Source: a bacterium (GTDB lineage: Bacteria; Bacillota_I; Bacilli_A; RF39; UBA660). Taken from it: 64,000 nt of DNA. The DNA lies in assembly GCA_019421005.1 (NCBI GenBank), contig JAHZGA010000001.1:35043-99042 (forward strand), given 5' to 3'. Within the stretch, counting starts at the first letter, position 1, and each line of letters opens with the position of its first letter. Position numbers and translations under genes: made by a program. The notes beneath the pieces are model-generated. The model was not told where the DNA came from. It did no database searches and saw nothing but the letters and a program-made list of their open reading frames with translations. Of the stretch, positions 45,810 through 56,088 are shown piece after piece.

Positions 45810-47600
45810 GTGGATACAGCTAAACAAGTTTTGAATTTAAACATTGATGATGTATTACCAAATCGTTTTCAACCACGTATAAGGTTTAATGAAGAAGCTT
45901 TAGATGAATTAACAAATTCAATTAAAGAACATGGTGTTATTCAACCAATAACAGTTAGACCAATTGGTAATAAATATGAAATAGTAGCTGGTGAAAGAAG
46001 ATATAAAGCCAGCGTTTTAGCTGGTAAAAAAACAATACCTGCTATTGTAGTAAATTTGGATGATAACAGTTGCGCTGAAATCGCGCTTATTGAAAATGTG
46101 CAAAGACAAGATTTAACTCCAATTGAAGAAGCTATTTCTTATAAAAAAATACTTGATATGGGAGCACTTACGCAAGAAGCTTTAGCAATAAAATTAGGAA
46201 AAAATCAATCAACAATTGCTAATAAATTAAGATTATTAAATTTAGATGAAGAAGTTCAAAGAGCATTGTTAGAAAATAGAATTTCAGAAAGACATGCAAG
46301 ATCTTTATTAAAATTAAGTGAAAAAGAAAAACAAAAAGAAATCTTACATCGAATTATAAATGAAAGATTAACTGTTAGAAGAACAGATGAAGAGATAAGC
46401 AAAGTTTTAAATATAAAAGAAAATAAAATGGGTGGAGAAAGTGATAAAATGAATAATAATATTAGTAGTAATCCATTTGGAAATGGAATGAATGAAGTAC
46501 CTCAAATGAATGCAAGTCAACCAGTAAATCAATTTGGCGGAATGAACGAAGTACTTCAAATGAATGCAAGTCAACCAGTAAATCAATTTGGTGGAATGAA
46601 TGAAGTACCTCAAATGAATGCAAGTCAACCAGTAAACCAATTTGGCGGAATGAACGAAGAACCTCAAATGAATGCAAGTCAACCAGTAAATCAATTTGGA
46701 GGAATGAACGAAGAACCTCAAATGAATGCAAGTCAACCAGTAAACCAATTTGGAGGAATGAATGAAGTACCTCAAATGAATTCAAGTCAACCAGTAAACC
46801 AATTTGGCGGAATGAACGAAGTGCCTCAAATGAATGCAAGTCAACCAGTAAATCAATTTGGTGGAATGAATGAAGTACCTCAAATGAATACAAATCAACC
46901 AGTAAGTCAATTTGGTGGAATGAATGAGATACCTCAAATAAATCAAGTAGACGTTAATAATTTAATTGAACGAGCAAATCATATTGAAGATAATAGTATG
47001 TCATCAATTCCTATGACACCAGAAAATAATATTCAACCATCAATTGAAAATCTTAATATTCCATCAACTCCTATTGAAGATGTCAGTGAAAAAGAATTAA
47101 GACCAGTTCAATTTACCACTATTGCTGATGATATGAATAATCAAAACGGATTTAATAATTTAGAACAACAAAATCAAGTTCCAACTGGTAATTCAAATTC
47201 TCAAAATACCTTCGTGGATGATTTGGAAGATAAAGCTGTTAATATGAATTTTGGACCTGCTCAACCAGAAGTATCACAAATTGACTTTAATATTCCAACA
47301 ACACCAGTTGAAAATGTTAATCAAGAAACTCCTATGGCTCAAAGTGTTAATATTCCATCTGCACCTAACATTAATCCAAATATTGAAATTCCATCATTTA
47401 TGAGTGATGAAAATAGTGAATTAAGACCTAAAATGCCACAAATTGATATTCAGCCACAAATAAAATTAAATATGGTTCAAGCAATAGAAGATATAAGAAA
47501 TTGTGTAGATAGCCTTGAAAAACAAGGATTTAGAATAGAAAGAGAAGAATTTGACTTAAATAACAATTATCAAGTAGTAATAAAAATTAGAAAAGAATAG
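45810..47600 (+). CDS. noc: Nucleoid occlusion protein Noc with repeat-expanded linker
   Basis: 596 residues from GTG at 45810 (SD AAAGGAGTGG). ParB/Srx CTP domain (PNRFQPR, GERRYKA), HTH GKNQSTIANKLRLLNL and ISERHARSLLKL, the Noc version rather than ParB. The last 50 residues (IKLNMVQAIEDIRNCVDSLEKQGFRIE...) match the Noc C-terminal dimer domain. Between them (about residues 210-545) lies a disordered stretch with eight 18-residue repeats of type GMNEVPQMNASQPVNQFG plus IPxTP-type motifs. Noc blocks septation over DNA. The N-terminal membrane-targeting helix is not obvious. B. subtilis Noc is 283 residues, so this is a doubled protein. Confidence 0.88.
   Translation: MDTAKQVLNLNIDDVLPNRFQPRIRFNEEALDELTNSIKEHGVIQPITVRPIGNKYEIVAGERRYKASVLAGKKTIPAIVVNLDDNSCAEIALIENVQRQDLTPIEEAISYKKILDMGALTQEALAIKLGKNQSTIANKLRLLNLDEEVQRALLENRISERHARSLLKLSEKEKQKEILHRIINERLTVRRTDEEISKVLNIKENKMGGESDKMNNNISSNPFGNGMNEVPQMNASQPVNQFGGMNEVLQMNASQPVNQFGGMNEVPQMNASQPVNQFGGMNEEPQMNASQPVNQFGGMNEEPQMNASQPVNQFGGMNEVPQMNSSQPVNQFGGMNEVPQMNASQPVNQFGGMNEVPQMNTNQPVSQFGGMNEIPQINQVDVNNLIERANHIEDNSMSSIPMTPENNIQPSIENLNIPSTPIEDVSEKELRPVQFTTIADDMNNQNGFNNLEQQNQVPTGNSNSQNTFVDDLEDKAVNMNFGPAQPEVSQIDFNIPTTPVENVNQETPMAQSVNIPSAPNINPNIEIPSFMSDENSELRPKMPQIDIQPQIKLNMVQAIEDIRNCVDSLEKQGFRIEREEFDLNNNYQVVIKIRKE
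46485..46943 (+). repeat. 54-bp in-frame tandem repeat array in noc
   Basis: Eight full copies of a 54-base unit (46485-46916) and a partial ninth (46917-46943). Copies differ at few bases, often synonymous (GGC/GGT/GGA, AAT/AAC); amino-acid changes are limited (VP to VL, EP, IP; NA to NS, NT). Near-identity implies recent expansion or ongoing homogenisation. Minus-strand open frames over this array are artefacts of the periodicity. Confidence 0.95.
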
Positions 47601-47616
47601 ATCAATCTATTCTTTT
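47591..47616 (+). terminator. noc terminator
   Basis: Perfect 12-base-pair stem AAAAGAATAGAT/ATCTATTCTTTT around CA, including the stop codon. Confidence 0.85.
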
Positions 47617-47659
47617 AAATTTATATATTAAAAGTAGCAATTAATAATATAAGAGGAAG

Positions 47660-47688
47660 TTGAAATAACTTTCTTGTTTTCTTATAAA
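47660..47688 (+). promoter_or_regulatory. uvrB promoter
   Basis: TTGAAA (47660-47665), 17 bases, TATAAA (47683-47688), giving a leader of about 110 bases before uvrB. The leader has no recognised motif; no LexA (GAAC-N4-GTTC) box was seen. Confidence 0.7.
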
Positions 47689-47807
47689 ATAAGTGTTAAA
47701 ATATGTTATTAGAGAACTGTTTTACATATAAATCTTTATGTGAAAGTATATTTTAATAAAAAAATTCAATTTTTTTGTTAAATATGGTTATAAGGAGGAG
47801 GAAAATT

Positions 47808-49766
47808 ATGTTTGAATTAGTATCAAAATATAAACCAAGTGGTGATCAACCACTTGCTATAAAAGAATTAGTAGAAGGAATAAACAAAGGAGAAAAACAT
47901 CAAGTTTTATTAGGTGCGACAGGAACAGGGAAAACTTTTACAATTGCCAATGTTATTGCTAAAGTTATTAAACCAACTCTTGTTCTAGCTCATAATAAAA
48001 CTCTAGCTGGGCAATTATACAGTGAATTAAAAGAGCTATTTCCTAATAATCATGTGGAATATTTTATAAGCTATTATGATTATTACCAACCTGAAGCCTA
48101 TGTAGCAAAAACTGATACTTATATAGAAAAGGATGCAGCAATTAATGATGAAATAGATGAACTTCGCCACCGTGCCACGTCGGCACTATTAAATTATAAA
48201 GATGTAATTGTTGTTGCCTCTGTTTCTTGTATTTATGGTATTGGGGAAATAGAAGAATATCGAAATAAAATGTTAACCTTAAATGTTGGCGATGAAATAT
48301 CAAGAGATAAAGTAATGTATAAATTAATTGAAATGTTATATGAAAGAAATAATATTGAATTAAAAAGAGGAACCTTTAGAGTTCGCGGTGATATATTAGA
48401 AATAGTACCAATAAATCAACATGGAACAGGTTTTAGAATTGAAATGTTTGGTGATTTAATTGAAAGAATAACTGAATATGATTTAGTAACAGGAACTATA
48501 GTTAAAAATAAAAAAACAATCTCTATATTTCCAGCAAGTCATTTTGTAACAAGTGATGATAAATTAAAAATAGCAATCAAAAACATTCGTGAGGAATTAG
48601 ATAATAGATTAATAGAATTACAAGAACAAAACAAGTTATTAGAGCATCAACGTTTAAAAGAAAGAACTAACTATGATTTAGAAATGTTAGAAGAAACAGG
48701 ATTTTGTAGAGGTGTGGAAAATTATTCTCGTCATATGGCTTTAAAAGAAGCAGGAGCAACTCCAACTACTTTAATAGATTTCTTTGGAAAAGACTTTTTA
48801 ATGGTAATTGATGAATCCCATGTAACTATACCTCAAGTAAGAGGAATGTATAATGGAGATAGAGCAAGAAAAGAAGTCCTAGTTGATTTCGGATTTCGTC
48901 TTCCAAGTGCTTTAGATAATAGACCTCTAAAATTCTCTGAATTTGAAAAAAAACTAAACAACGTAATTTATATTTCTGCTACTCCAGGGGATTATGAATT
49001 AGAAAAATCTAATAATGTTGTTGAACAAATAATAAGACCAACTGGTTTACTTGATCCTATCATCGATATAAAACCATCAAAAAATCAAATAGATGATTTA
49101 TTAGAAAACATAAATAAACAAATTGAAAAAAATGAAAGAACTTTAATAACAACTTTAACAATTAGAATGTCTGAAGAATTAACCCAATATTTAAAAAAAT
49201 GTGATATTAAAGTAGCATACTTACATAGTGAAATAAAATCACTTGAAAGGTTACAAATAATTGCAGATTTAAGAAAAGGAAAATATGATGTTTTAGTAGG
49301 AATAAATTTATTAAGAGAAGGTTTAGATATCCCTGAAGTTAGTTTAATAGCAATTATGGATGCAGATAAACAAGGATTTTTAAGAAGTGATCGAAGTTTA
49401 ATTCAAACAATTGGTCGTGCAGCTAGAAACTCTCATGGTAGAGTTATTATGTATGCTGATACCATAAGTGGTGCAATGAAAAAAGCTATAGATGAAACAA
49501 ATAGAAGAAGGAAAATTCAAATAGAATATAACAAAAAACATAATATTGTTCCTAAAACAATAATAAAAGAAATAAAAGAAGTTGTTAGCAATACTGAAAT
49601 TAAACCAAAAGAAAAACATACTAAAAAGGATTATGAAAAATTAATAATAGAAGTGGAAACTGAAATGAAAACAGCTGCAAAAAATTTAGACTTTGAACGT
49701 GCTATGGAATTAAGAGATATTTTATATGAATTAAAAGCGGAGAAGGGTGATAAAAATGAATCCTAA
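47808..49766 (+). CDS. uvrB: UvrABC system protein B
   Basis: 652 residues from ATG 47808 (SD AAGGAGGAGG). Walker [11 protein letters not shown], beta-hairpin region [52 protein letters not shown], and a C-terminal UVR domain. Damage-recognition helicase of excision repair. No uvrA next to it in the window. Overlaps lgt by 11 bases. Confidence 0.97.
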   Translation: MFELVSKYKPSGDQPLAIKELVEGINKGEKHQVLLGATGTGKTFTIANVIAKVIKPTLVLAHNKTLAGQLYSELKELFPNNHVEYFISYYDYYQPEAYVAKTDTYIEKDAAINDEIDELRHRATSALLNYKDVIVVASVSCIYGIGEIEEYRNKMLTLNVGDEISRDKVMYKLIEMLYERNNIELKRGTFRVRGDILEIVPINQHGTGFRIEMFGDLIERITEYDLVTGTIVKNKKTISIFPASHFVTSDDKLKIAIKNIREELDNRLIELQEQNKLLEHQRLKERTNYDLEMLEETGFCRGVENYSRHMALKEAGATPTTLIDFFGKDFLMVIDESHVTIPQVRGMYNGDRARKEVLVDFGFRLPSALDNRPLKFSEFEKKLNNVIYISATPGDYELEKSNNVVEQIIRPTGLLDPIIDIKPSKNQIDDLLENINKQIEKNERTLITTLTIRMSEELTQYLKKCDIKVAYLHSEIKSLERLQIIADLRKGKYDVLVGINLLREGLDIPEVSLIAIMDADKQGFLRSDRSLIQTIGRAARNSHGRVIMYADTISGAMKKAIDETNRRRKIQIEYNKKHNIVPKTIIKEIKEVVSNTEIKPKEKHTKKDYEKLIIEVETEMKTAAKNLDFERAMELRDILYELKAEKGDKNES

Positions 49767-50523
49767 TTTTTTAGAAATAGGTCCAATAAGTATAAAGTGG
49801 TATGCGGTTATAATTTTAACAGGAATAATTTTAGGAACACTTTTAGCAATAAAAGAAGCTAAAAAACATAATATTTCAGCTGACTTTATGTTAGATTTAA
49901 TTATAGGAACTATAATTTCAGCTATAATAGGCGCTAGAATTTACTATGTAATTTTTGAATTTGATTATTATATTTTTAATATTTCTGAAATATTAAAAAT
50001 ATGGCATGGCGGATTAGCAATACATGGTGGATTAATCTTTGGAGCAATTTTTATAATAGCTTATACTAAATATAAAAAAGTAAATACTTTAAAGATTATT
50101 GATATAATTGCACCAAGTATACTTTTAGGTCAAGCAATAGGTAGATGGGGTAACTTTGTTAATCAAGAAGCATATGGACCAATTACAACTTTAGAATTTT
50201 TAAAAAATATCCACATTCCTGATTTTATTATAAACGGAATGAAAATAGATAACAGTTATTATCAACCAACATTTCTTTATGAGTCTATTTGGTGTATAAT
50301 AGGATTAATAATAATATTGTTAATAAGAAAAAAATTAAAACTTGGTCAAACAACAAGTATATATTTAATTTGGTATGGAATAGGTAGATTTTTTATTGAA
50401 AGTTTAAGAACAGATAGTCTGTTTCTAGGAAACTTTAAAATAGCTCAAATAGTTTCTATTATTATGATTATAGTAGGTATATTTCTATTTATAAGAGGAG
50501 GGATAAAGAATGAAAAAATATGA
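49756..50523 (+). CDS. lgt: Prolipoprotein diacylglyceryl transferase
   Basis: 255 residues from ATG 49756, about seven membrane segments. Signature [13 protein letters not shown] with essential Arg and Asn, HGGLAIHGG, and C-terminal [15 protein letters not shown]. Attaches diacylglycerol to lipobox cysteines; at least YidC here has a lipobox. Overlaps trxB by 14 bases. Confidence 0.96.
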   Translation: MNPNFLEIGPISIKWYAVIILTGIILGTLLAIKEAKKHNISADFMLDLIIGTIISAIIGARIYYVIFEFDYYIFNISEILKIWHGGLAIHGGLIFGAIFIIAYTKYKKVNTLKIIDIIAPSILLGQAIGRWGNFVNQEAYGPITTLEFLKNIHIPDFIINGMKIDNSYYQPTFLYESIWCIIGLIIILLIRKKLKLGQTTSIYLIWYGIGRFFIESLRTDSLFLGNFKIAQIVSIIMIIVGIFLFIRGGIKNEKI

Positions 50524-51394
50524 TTGCGTTATAATTGGAGCAGGTGTTGCTGGTTTAACTGCTGCAATTTATTTAAAAAGACTTAATATAGAAGTTCTAA
50601 TTATTGAAGCTTCAACTCCAGGAGGACAAATAATTAATACATCTATAATTGAAAATTATCCAGGATTTACTCAAATTGATGGTGCTTCTCTAGCGCTTAA
50701 AATATATGAACAAGTAGAAAATTTAAAAATACCTTATTTAAATGAAAAAGTTTTAAAAATAGAAAATAATCATAGAGTAATTACTAAAAATAAAACAATT
50801 GATACTGATTATATCATTATAGCAACAGGTAGAACTCCTAAAAAATTAAAACTTAATTTGGATAAATATATTGGAAAAGGTGTAAGTTTCTGTGCTGTCT
50901 GCGACGGAATGTTTTATAAAAATAAAAATGTAGTAGTTGTAGGTGGAGGTAACAGTGCTTTAGAAGAAAGTATATATCTATCAAAAATTGTTAATAAATT
51001 AACAATATTAAACCGTAAAGATAAATTATCAGCTGATAATATCTTAAAAGAAAGAGTAGAAAATATTGATAATATTGAAATAAAATATAATTGTGAAATT
51101 GAAGAAGTAATTGAAAAAGATAACGTAATAAACGCGATTAAATTAAATAACAATGAAATACTAAAAACTGATGGAATATTTATATTTATTGGTCTTGAAC
51201 CTAAATTAGATTTTATAAATATAGAAAATGAAAACAATTATGTTTTAGTTAATAAAAATATGCAAACAAATATTGAAAATATATACGCGGTTGGAGATGC
51301 AATAAAAAAAGATGTTTATCAAATCACCACAGCGTTAGGAGAAGCTTCAATTGCAGCTGTTAATATAGCTAAAAAGATAAATGAAAGGAGATAA
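50510..51394 (+). CDS. trxB: Thioredoxin reductase
   Basis: 294 residues. FAD site GAGVAGLTAAIYL, redox CAVCDG (Cys-x-x-Cys) near residue 129, NADPH site GGGNSALEE, and C-terminal YAVGDA. Recycles thioredoxin with NADPH. In B. subtilis trxB also precedes the yvcI-J-K-L genes; here glmR and whiA follow directly, with yvcI and rapZ (yvcJ) lost. Confidence 0.95.
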   Translation: MKKYDCVIIGAGVAGLTAAIYLKRLNIEVLIIEASTPGGQIINTSIIENYPGFTQIDGASLALKIYEQVENLKIPYLNEKVLKIENNHRVITKNKTIDTDYIIIATGRTPKKLKLNLDKYIGKGVSFCAVCDGMFYKNKNVVVVGGGNSALEESIYLSKIVNKLTILNRKDKLSADNILKERVENIDNIEIKYNCEIEEVIEKDNVINAIKLNNNEILKTDGIFIFIGLEPKLDFINIENENNYVLVNKNMQTNIENIYAVGDAIKKDVYQITTALGEASIAAVNIAKKINERR

Positions 51395-51396
51395 AT

Positions 51397-52341
51397 ATGC
51401 AAAAAAATGTAGTAGTATTTGGTGGTGGAACTGGATTATCATCATTATTAAAAGGTTTAAAACAATATCCACTTAACTTAACAGCAGTTGTAACTGTAAG
51501 TGATGATGGACATAGTAGTGGTAGACTTAGACAAGAATTTAATATCCCAGCTGTTGGTGATTTAAGAAGAGTTATTGTTTCAATGTCTGAAACTGAACCA
51601 TTAGTAGAACAATTATTTAATTATCGTTTTTCCACAACAAGTGATTTAGATGGTCATACTTTAGGAAATTTATTATTAACTGCAATGTGTGATATTACTG
51701 AAAATATGACAAAAGGAATTGAAAATTTAGGAAAAGTCTTAAATTTAAAAGGAAAAGTTTTACCTCTAACAGATTCCAATGTTATCTTAATGGGAAAAAT
51801 GGAAGATGATAGTATTATAGAAGGTGAATGTGATATAACAAAAAGTAATAAAAAAATTAAAAAAATATTCTATAAAGAAGCTCCTAAAGTTAATCCTAAA
51901 GTTTTAGAAGCTATAGCAAATGCTGATTGTATAATTCTAAGTATGGGAAGTGTTTTCACAAGTATTGCTCCTAATTTAATTTGTAAAGAAATTATTGAAC
52001 AGATAGATAAAAGCAAAGCTAATATAATGTATGTATGTAATATAATGACTCAACCAGGAGAAACTACTAATTTTAAAGCCAGTGATCATGTAAAATTATT
52101 AAATAGTTATTTAGGAAAAAGAAAAATTGATACTGTTATTGTTAATAATGGTAAATTAAGCGAAAACTTAATAAAAAAATATGAAACTTTAGAACAAAAA
52201 GATCCTGTTATTGTTGATCGTGAAGAACTTAAAAAATTAAATGTTAATTTAGTTGAAAAAAACTTTGTATCAATTGAAAATAATGTTATAAGACACAACA
52301 GTGCCAAATTATCATTTCAAATATTTTCGGAGATTATGTGA
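51397..52341 (+). CDS. glmR: Gluconeogenesis/cell-wall regulator GlmR (YvcK)
   Basis: 314 residues. Starts VVFGGGTGLSSLLKGLKQYPLNLTAVVTVSDDGHSSGRLR, with GDLRRVI; CofD-like fold without the CofD pathway. Binds UDP-GlcNAc and stimulates GlmS in B. subtilis. Starts 2 bases after trxB; overlaps whiA (GTGA). Confidence 0.95.
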   Translation: MQKNVVVFGGGTGLSSLLKGLKQYPLNLTAVVTVSDDGHSSGRLRQEFNIPAVGDLRRVIVSMSETEPLVEQLFNYRFSTTSDLDGHTLGNLLLTAMCDITENMTKGIENLGKVLNLKGKVLPLTDSNVILMGKMEDDSIIEGECDITKSNKKIKKIFYKEAPKVNPKVLEAIANADCIILSMGSVFTSIAPNLICKEIIEQIDKSKANIMYVCNIMTQPGETTNFKASDHVKLLNSYLGKRKIDTVIVNNGKLSENLIKKYETLEQKDPVIVDREELKKLNVNLVEKNFVSIENNVIRHNSAKLSFQIFSEIM

Positions 52342-53261
52342 AATCATTTACCGGACTAGTTAAAGAAGAAGTTAGTAAGATTGATACAATTAAAAGTAAT
52401 GAATTATCTATTTTATCAGCAATTATTAGAAATAACGCTACTGTTGATGATATGATAAAAATAACAACTGAAAATGCTTCTATTGCTAGAAGAATATTTA
52501 ATATCATAAAAAAATCATATGAAATTACTCCTAAAATAATTGTAAGAAAAAGCTCGAATTATCATAATAGACATTTATATATATTACAAATTAGTAATAA
52601 AGTTGATATCATATTAAATGACTTAAGTATAAAAAAAGATAACAAATATTTAAATATTCCTAAAAATTATATAGTAGCAGATGATGATTTAAGAAGAGCA
52701 TATTTAATGGGGTTATTTTTATCAACAGGTAGTATTAATGATCCTAAAAAATCACGTTATCATTTAGAATTTTTAGTAGATAATTTAAATTATGCAGAAT
52801 TTATAAGTAAACTATTAAATCAAGATTATTTAAATAGTAAAGTAATTAAAAGAGATAATAAATATATGGTTTATATTAAAGAAGCTGAAAAAATAGGAGA
52901 TTTCTTAAGAATAATAGGAGCCAATAATGCTATTTTATATTATGAAGATATTAGAATATATCGTGATCATAAAAATATGACTAACCGATTAAATAATTGT
53001 GAACAAGCTAATGTTGATAAAATTATAGAAACAGCATCAAAACAAGTAAATGATATAGAATTAATAATAAAAAACAATGGTTTTGAACTTTTAAACAGTA
53101 AAGAACAATTAGTTGCTAATTATCGTTTAAAATATAGAGATGTTTCTTTATTAGAATTAAGTGAAATTATAACTGAAGAAACTGAAAAACCTATAACGAA
53201 ATCAGGACTATATCATCGATTTAAAAAAATAAGTGATTTAGCTAATAAATTTAAAGGCTGA
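52338..53261 (+). CDS. whiA: DNA-binding protein WhiA
   Basis: 307 residues, GTG start in GTGA overlap. Degenerate LAGLIDADG homing-endonuclease-like domain (YLMGLFLSTGSINDPKKSRYHLEFLV) and C-terminal HTH (LLELSEIITEE then ITKSGLYHRFKKI). Sporulation regulator in Actinobacteria; in Firmicutes linked to cell division and chromosome segregation. Last gene of the uvrB unit. Confidence 0.95.
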   Translation: MKSFTGLVKEEVSKIDTIKSNELSILSAIIRNNATVDDMIKITTENASIARRIFNIIKKSYEITPKIIVRKSSNYHNRHLYILQISNKVDIILNDLSIKKDNKYLNIPKNYIVADDDLRRAYLMGLFLSTGSINDPKKSRYHLEFLVDNLNYAEFISKLLNQDYLNSKVIKRDNKYMVYIKEAEKIGDFLRIIGANNAILYYEDIRIYRDHKNMTNRLNNCEQANVDKIIETASKQVNDIELIIKNNGFELLNSKEQLVANYRLKYRDVSLLELSEIITEETEKPITKSGLYHRFKKISDLANKFKG

Positions 53262-53265
53262 TTGG

Positions 53266-53294
53266 TTGTTATAAATTAATAAATATAGTATAAT
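53266..53294 (+). promoter_or_regulatory. Promoter of the gdpP-like operon
   Basis: TTGTTA (53266-53271), 17 bases, TATAAT (53289-53294), about 20 bases before the ATG with GAGGTGAG. It starts immediately after whiA. Confidence 0.8.
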
Positions 53295-53313
53295 AATTAC
53301 TAGAGGTGAGAAT

Positions 53314-54285
53314 ATGAATGAAATATATAACAATTTAACTAAATTAATAAAGGAAGCTAATACAATTATTTTTATGACTCACCGAAACATGGATTTAGAT
53401 GGTTTTGGAGCATCTTTATGTATGTATGAAATTGCCAAATCTTTTAATAAAGAATGTTATATTTTCATCAATAGTAAAAAAAATCATAAATCAGTTGAAA
53501 AAGCATTCTTAAAATTAAAAGAAGAAAAAATAGATATCAATTATATTGATTGTCATAGTTATAAAAAAATATTAGAAACAGATCCAACATTAATAATTTT
53601 AGATATTCATAAACCTAATATTGTTGAGTATCCTAAAATACTTGATGAAGTAAAAAAAATCATTGTAATTGATCATCACATTAAAGATCATTCTTATATA
53701 AAAAATACAAGTCTATCCTATATCAATGCTAATTATTCAAGCACGAATGAAATGGTAAGTGGCTATTTAAGATATTTAAATAAAAAAGTAAAACCATTAA
53801 TTGCAACAATTATGCTATCAGGAATTGAAATTGATACTAATAGTTTTAATGTGAAAACATCTTCAGATACTTATGAAGCTGCATCATTTTTAGTTAAAAT
53901 GGGTGCTGATAATGTTATTAAACAAGAATTTTTAAAAGAAAGTAAAGAAGAATTTGTAAGAAGACAAGAATACATTAAAGATAGTTTTATGATTAATAAA
54001 AATATGGCAATGTGTTTATTAGATGATGTTATAGTAGAAAAAGAACAACTTGCCATAATAGCTGAAGAACTGTTGCAATTTGATGATGTTGAAGCCTCAT
54101 TTGCAGTTGGAAAAATTGCTAATAACATAGTAGGTATAAGTGCTAGATCAATAGGAAAAATAGATGTTGAAGAAATAATGAAAGAATTAGGTGGTGGTGG
54201 TCATTATAACGAAGCTGCTGCTCAAATTAAATCTTCATCAATTGAAAAAATCAAACAAAAAGTTTTAGATATAGTAGGTGATTAA
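53314..54285 (+). CDS. GdpP-type cyclic-di-AMP phosphodiesterase, DHH-DHHA1 only
   Basis: 323 residues. DHH domain: THRNMDLDGFGA, ILDIHKP, the DHH motif VIDHHIKDHS, then ATIMLSGIEIDTNSF; DHHA1 with GGGGHYNEAAAQ. These are closest to the C-terminal half of GdpP/YybT, and the neighbours rplI-dnaB match yybT-rplI-dnaC of B. subtilis. The two membrane helices, PAS and degenerate GGDEF domains of GdpP are absent, and a promoter just upstream shows the gene is not cut by an assembly edge. It probably hydrolyses c-di-AMP or pApA; a plain NrnA-type nuclease is the alternative. Confidence 0.82.
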   Translation: MNEIYNNLTKLIKEANTIIFMTHRNMDLDGFGASLCMYEIAKSFNKECYIFINSKKNHKSVEKAFLKLKEEKIDINYIDCHSYKKILETDPTLIILDIHKPNIVEYPKILDEVKKIIVIDHHIKDHSYIKNTSLSYINANYSSTNEMVSGYLRYLNKKVKPLIATIMLSGIEIDTNSFNVKTSSDTYEAASFLVKMGADNVIKQEFLKESKEEFVRRQEYIKDSFMINKNMAMCLLDDVIVEKEQLAIIAEELLQFDDVEASFAVGKIANNIVGISARSIGKIDVEEIMKELGGGGHYNEAAAQIKSSSIEKIKQKVLDIVGD

Positions 54286-54729
54286 ATGAAAATTATATTT
54301 ATAAAAGATTTAAAAAAACAAGGTAAAAAGGGAGAAATTAAAGAAGTAAAAGATGGTTATGGTAATTTTTTAATAAAACAAGGATATGCTGTATTATTAA
54401 CTAATACAAGCGCTAAAATATTAAACCAAGAAAATGAATTAAAAAAAGAACAAGAAGAAAAATTAATTAAAAATTGTCAATTACTTAAAGAAAAAATAGA
54501 AAAATTAAAATGTCAAATTCCAGTTAAAACTGGAAAAGAAGAAAAAGTTTTTGGAAATATAAGTACTAAACAAATTTCTTCAATATTAAAAAAATATGAT
54601 ATTGATATTGATAAGAAAAAAATAAAAATTAAAGAATCATTAACAACATTAGGTGTTCATGAAGTTGAAATAGATCTTCATAAAAAAGTAACAGCTATAT
54701 TAAAAGTACAATTAGTAAAAGAAAGTTAA
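54286..54729 (+). CDS. rplI: 50S ribosomal protein L9
   Basis: 147 residues. [35 protein letters not shown] start; long connecting helix; C-terminal domain with [10 protein letters not shown]. Starts directly after the gdpP-like stop (no gap). Confidence 0.96.
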   Translation: MKIIFIKDLKKQGKKGEIKEVKDGYGNFLIKQGYAVLLTNTSAKILNQENELKKEQEEKLIKNCQLLKEKIEKLKCQIPVKTGKEEKVFGNISTKQISSILKKYDIDIDKKKIKIKESLTTLGVHEVEIDLHKKVTAILKVQLVKES

Positions 54730-54738
54730 GGTGAATTT

Positions 54739-56088
54739 ATGCCTGAAAAAGTAATGCCCCATAATATTGAAGCCGAACAGTCAGTAATTGGTTCAATGTT
54801 TTTATCAAAAACAGCTTTAGAAAAAAGTTTAGAAAATTTAACTAGTGATATGTTCTATTTAAAAAGTCATAGTAAAATTTTTGAAGTAATTAAAGAACTA
54901 GTTGATAATGGTATTCCTGTTGATATAACAACTGTAACCACTAAATTAAAAGATAAAAAATGGTTAAAAAAAGTTGGCGATGTGGAATACTTAATGGAAG
55001 TAATCAACAGTGTACCATCTGCAAGAAATATAAATGAATATGTAAAAATAGTTGATGAAAGAGCAACTTTAAGAAGGCTTATAGATGAAGCTTTAAATAT
55101 AGCTAATGAAAGTTATGATACAAGTAATAAATTTAATGATGTATTAGATAACGCTGAAAAAAAGATATTTAATATAGCCAAGAATAGAAAAGGTAGTGAA
55201 TTTAGAACTATCCAAGAAGTATTATATAAAACTCAACAAGATTTAGAAAAACTATCTCAAAATAAAGGAGATATAACAGGTGTAGCAACTGGGTTTTATG
55301 ATATTGATAAAATAACTTCTGGTTTGCACGCTAATGAATTAATAATTTTAGCCGCTAGACCAGCAATGGGAAAAACAGCTTTTGCTTTAAACATAGCTAC
55401 TAATGTTGCTATGAATAATAAACAAACAGTTGCTGTTTTTAATATGGAAATGGGTGCTGAACAATTGGCAACCAGAATGTTATCATCAGTTGGACAAATA
55501 GAAGGTAATAAATTAAAAACAGGCCGATTAGAACACAATGATTGGAAAAGACTAAATGAAGCAATAAGTCGTCTAGGAGAATCTAAAATGTATATTGATG
55601 ATACACCTGGAATGACTATAAGTGAAATAAGAGCTAAATGTCGTCGTCTTGCTAGTTCTGACCACGGCTTAAGTTTAATTGTTATTGACTATTTACAATT
55701 AATTCAAGGTTCAGCTCTTTATAGTGGAAATAGACAACAAGAAGTAGCCGAAATATCAAGATCTTTAAAAACTCTTGCTTTAGAATTAAACGTACCAATA
55801 ATAGCATTATCACAATTATCACGTACTGCTGAAACAAGAGGTAAAGAAGATAGAAGACCAATATTAAGTGATCTACGTGAATCAGGTTCTATTGAACAAG
55901 ATGCCGATATAGTCGCATTTTTATATCGTGAAGATTATTATGAACCAGAACAAGCTATAGATGAAAATACTAGTAAAAGTGAATTTATTATAGCTAAACA
56001 TCGTAATGGACCTACAACAACAATTGATTTAATATTTAAAAGAAATACAAGTACATTTGTAAGTATGGTTAAAGGAAGTGAAGTATGA
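54739..56088 (+). CDS. dnaB: Replicative DNA helicase DnaB (DnaC in B. subtilis)
   Basis: 449 residues. N-terminal domain (PHNIEAEQSVIGSMF), RecA-like ATPase with Walker A ARPAMGKTAFALN near 208, Walker B LIVIDYLQLI, and RESGSIEQDADIVAFLYR. Unwinds DNA at the fork. 9 bases after rplI, overlaps the peptidase gene by 4 bases. Confidence 0.97.
   Translation: MPEKVMPHNIEAEQSVIGSMFLSKTALEKSLENLTSDMFYLKSHSKIFEVIKELVDNGIPVDITTVTTKLKDKKWLKKVGDVEYLMEVINSVPSARNINEYVKIVDERATLRRLIDEALNIANESYDTSNKFNDVLDNAEKKIFNIAKNRKGSEFRTIQEVLYKTQQDLEKLSQNKGDITGVATGFYDIDKITSGLHANELIILAARPAMGKTAFALNIATNVAMNNKQTVAVFNMEMGAEQLATRMLSSVGQIEGNKLKTGRLEHNDWKRLNEAISRLGESKMYIDDTPGMTISEIRAKCRRLASSDHGLSLIVIDYLQLIQGSALYSGNRQQEVAEISRSLKTLALELNVPIIALSQLSRTAETRGKEDRRPILSDLRESGSIEQDADIVAFLYREDYYEPEQAIDENTSKSEFIIAKHRNGPTTTIDLIFKRNTSTFVSMVKGSEV

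Noticed and set aside
46407..46893. Two overlapping minus-strand open frames of about 120 and 143 codons over the noc repeats
   Set aside because: They follow the 54-bp periodicity, repeat HSFEVLxSF/LVYWLTCIHL patterns, lack an SD and promoter, and lie antisense to a well-supported gene.
46485..46943. Tandem repeats as a CRISPR array
   Set aside because: The repeats are contiguous without unique spacers, are multiples of three and are in frame within noc.
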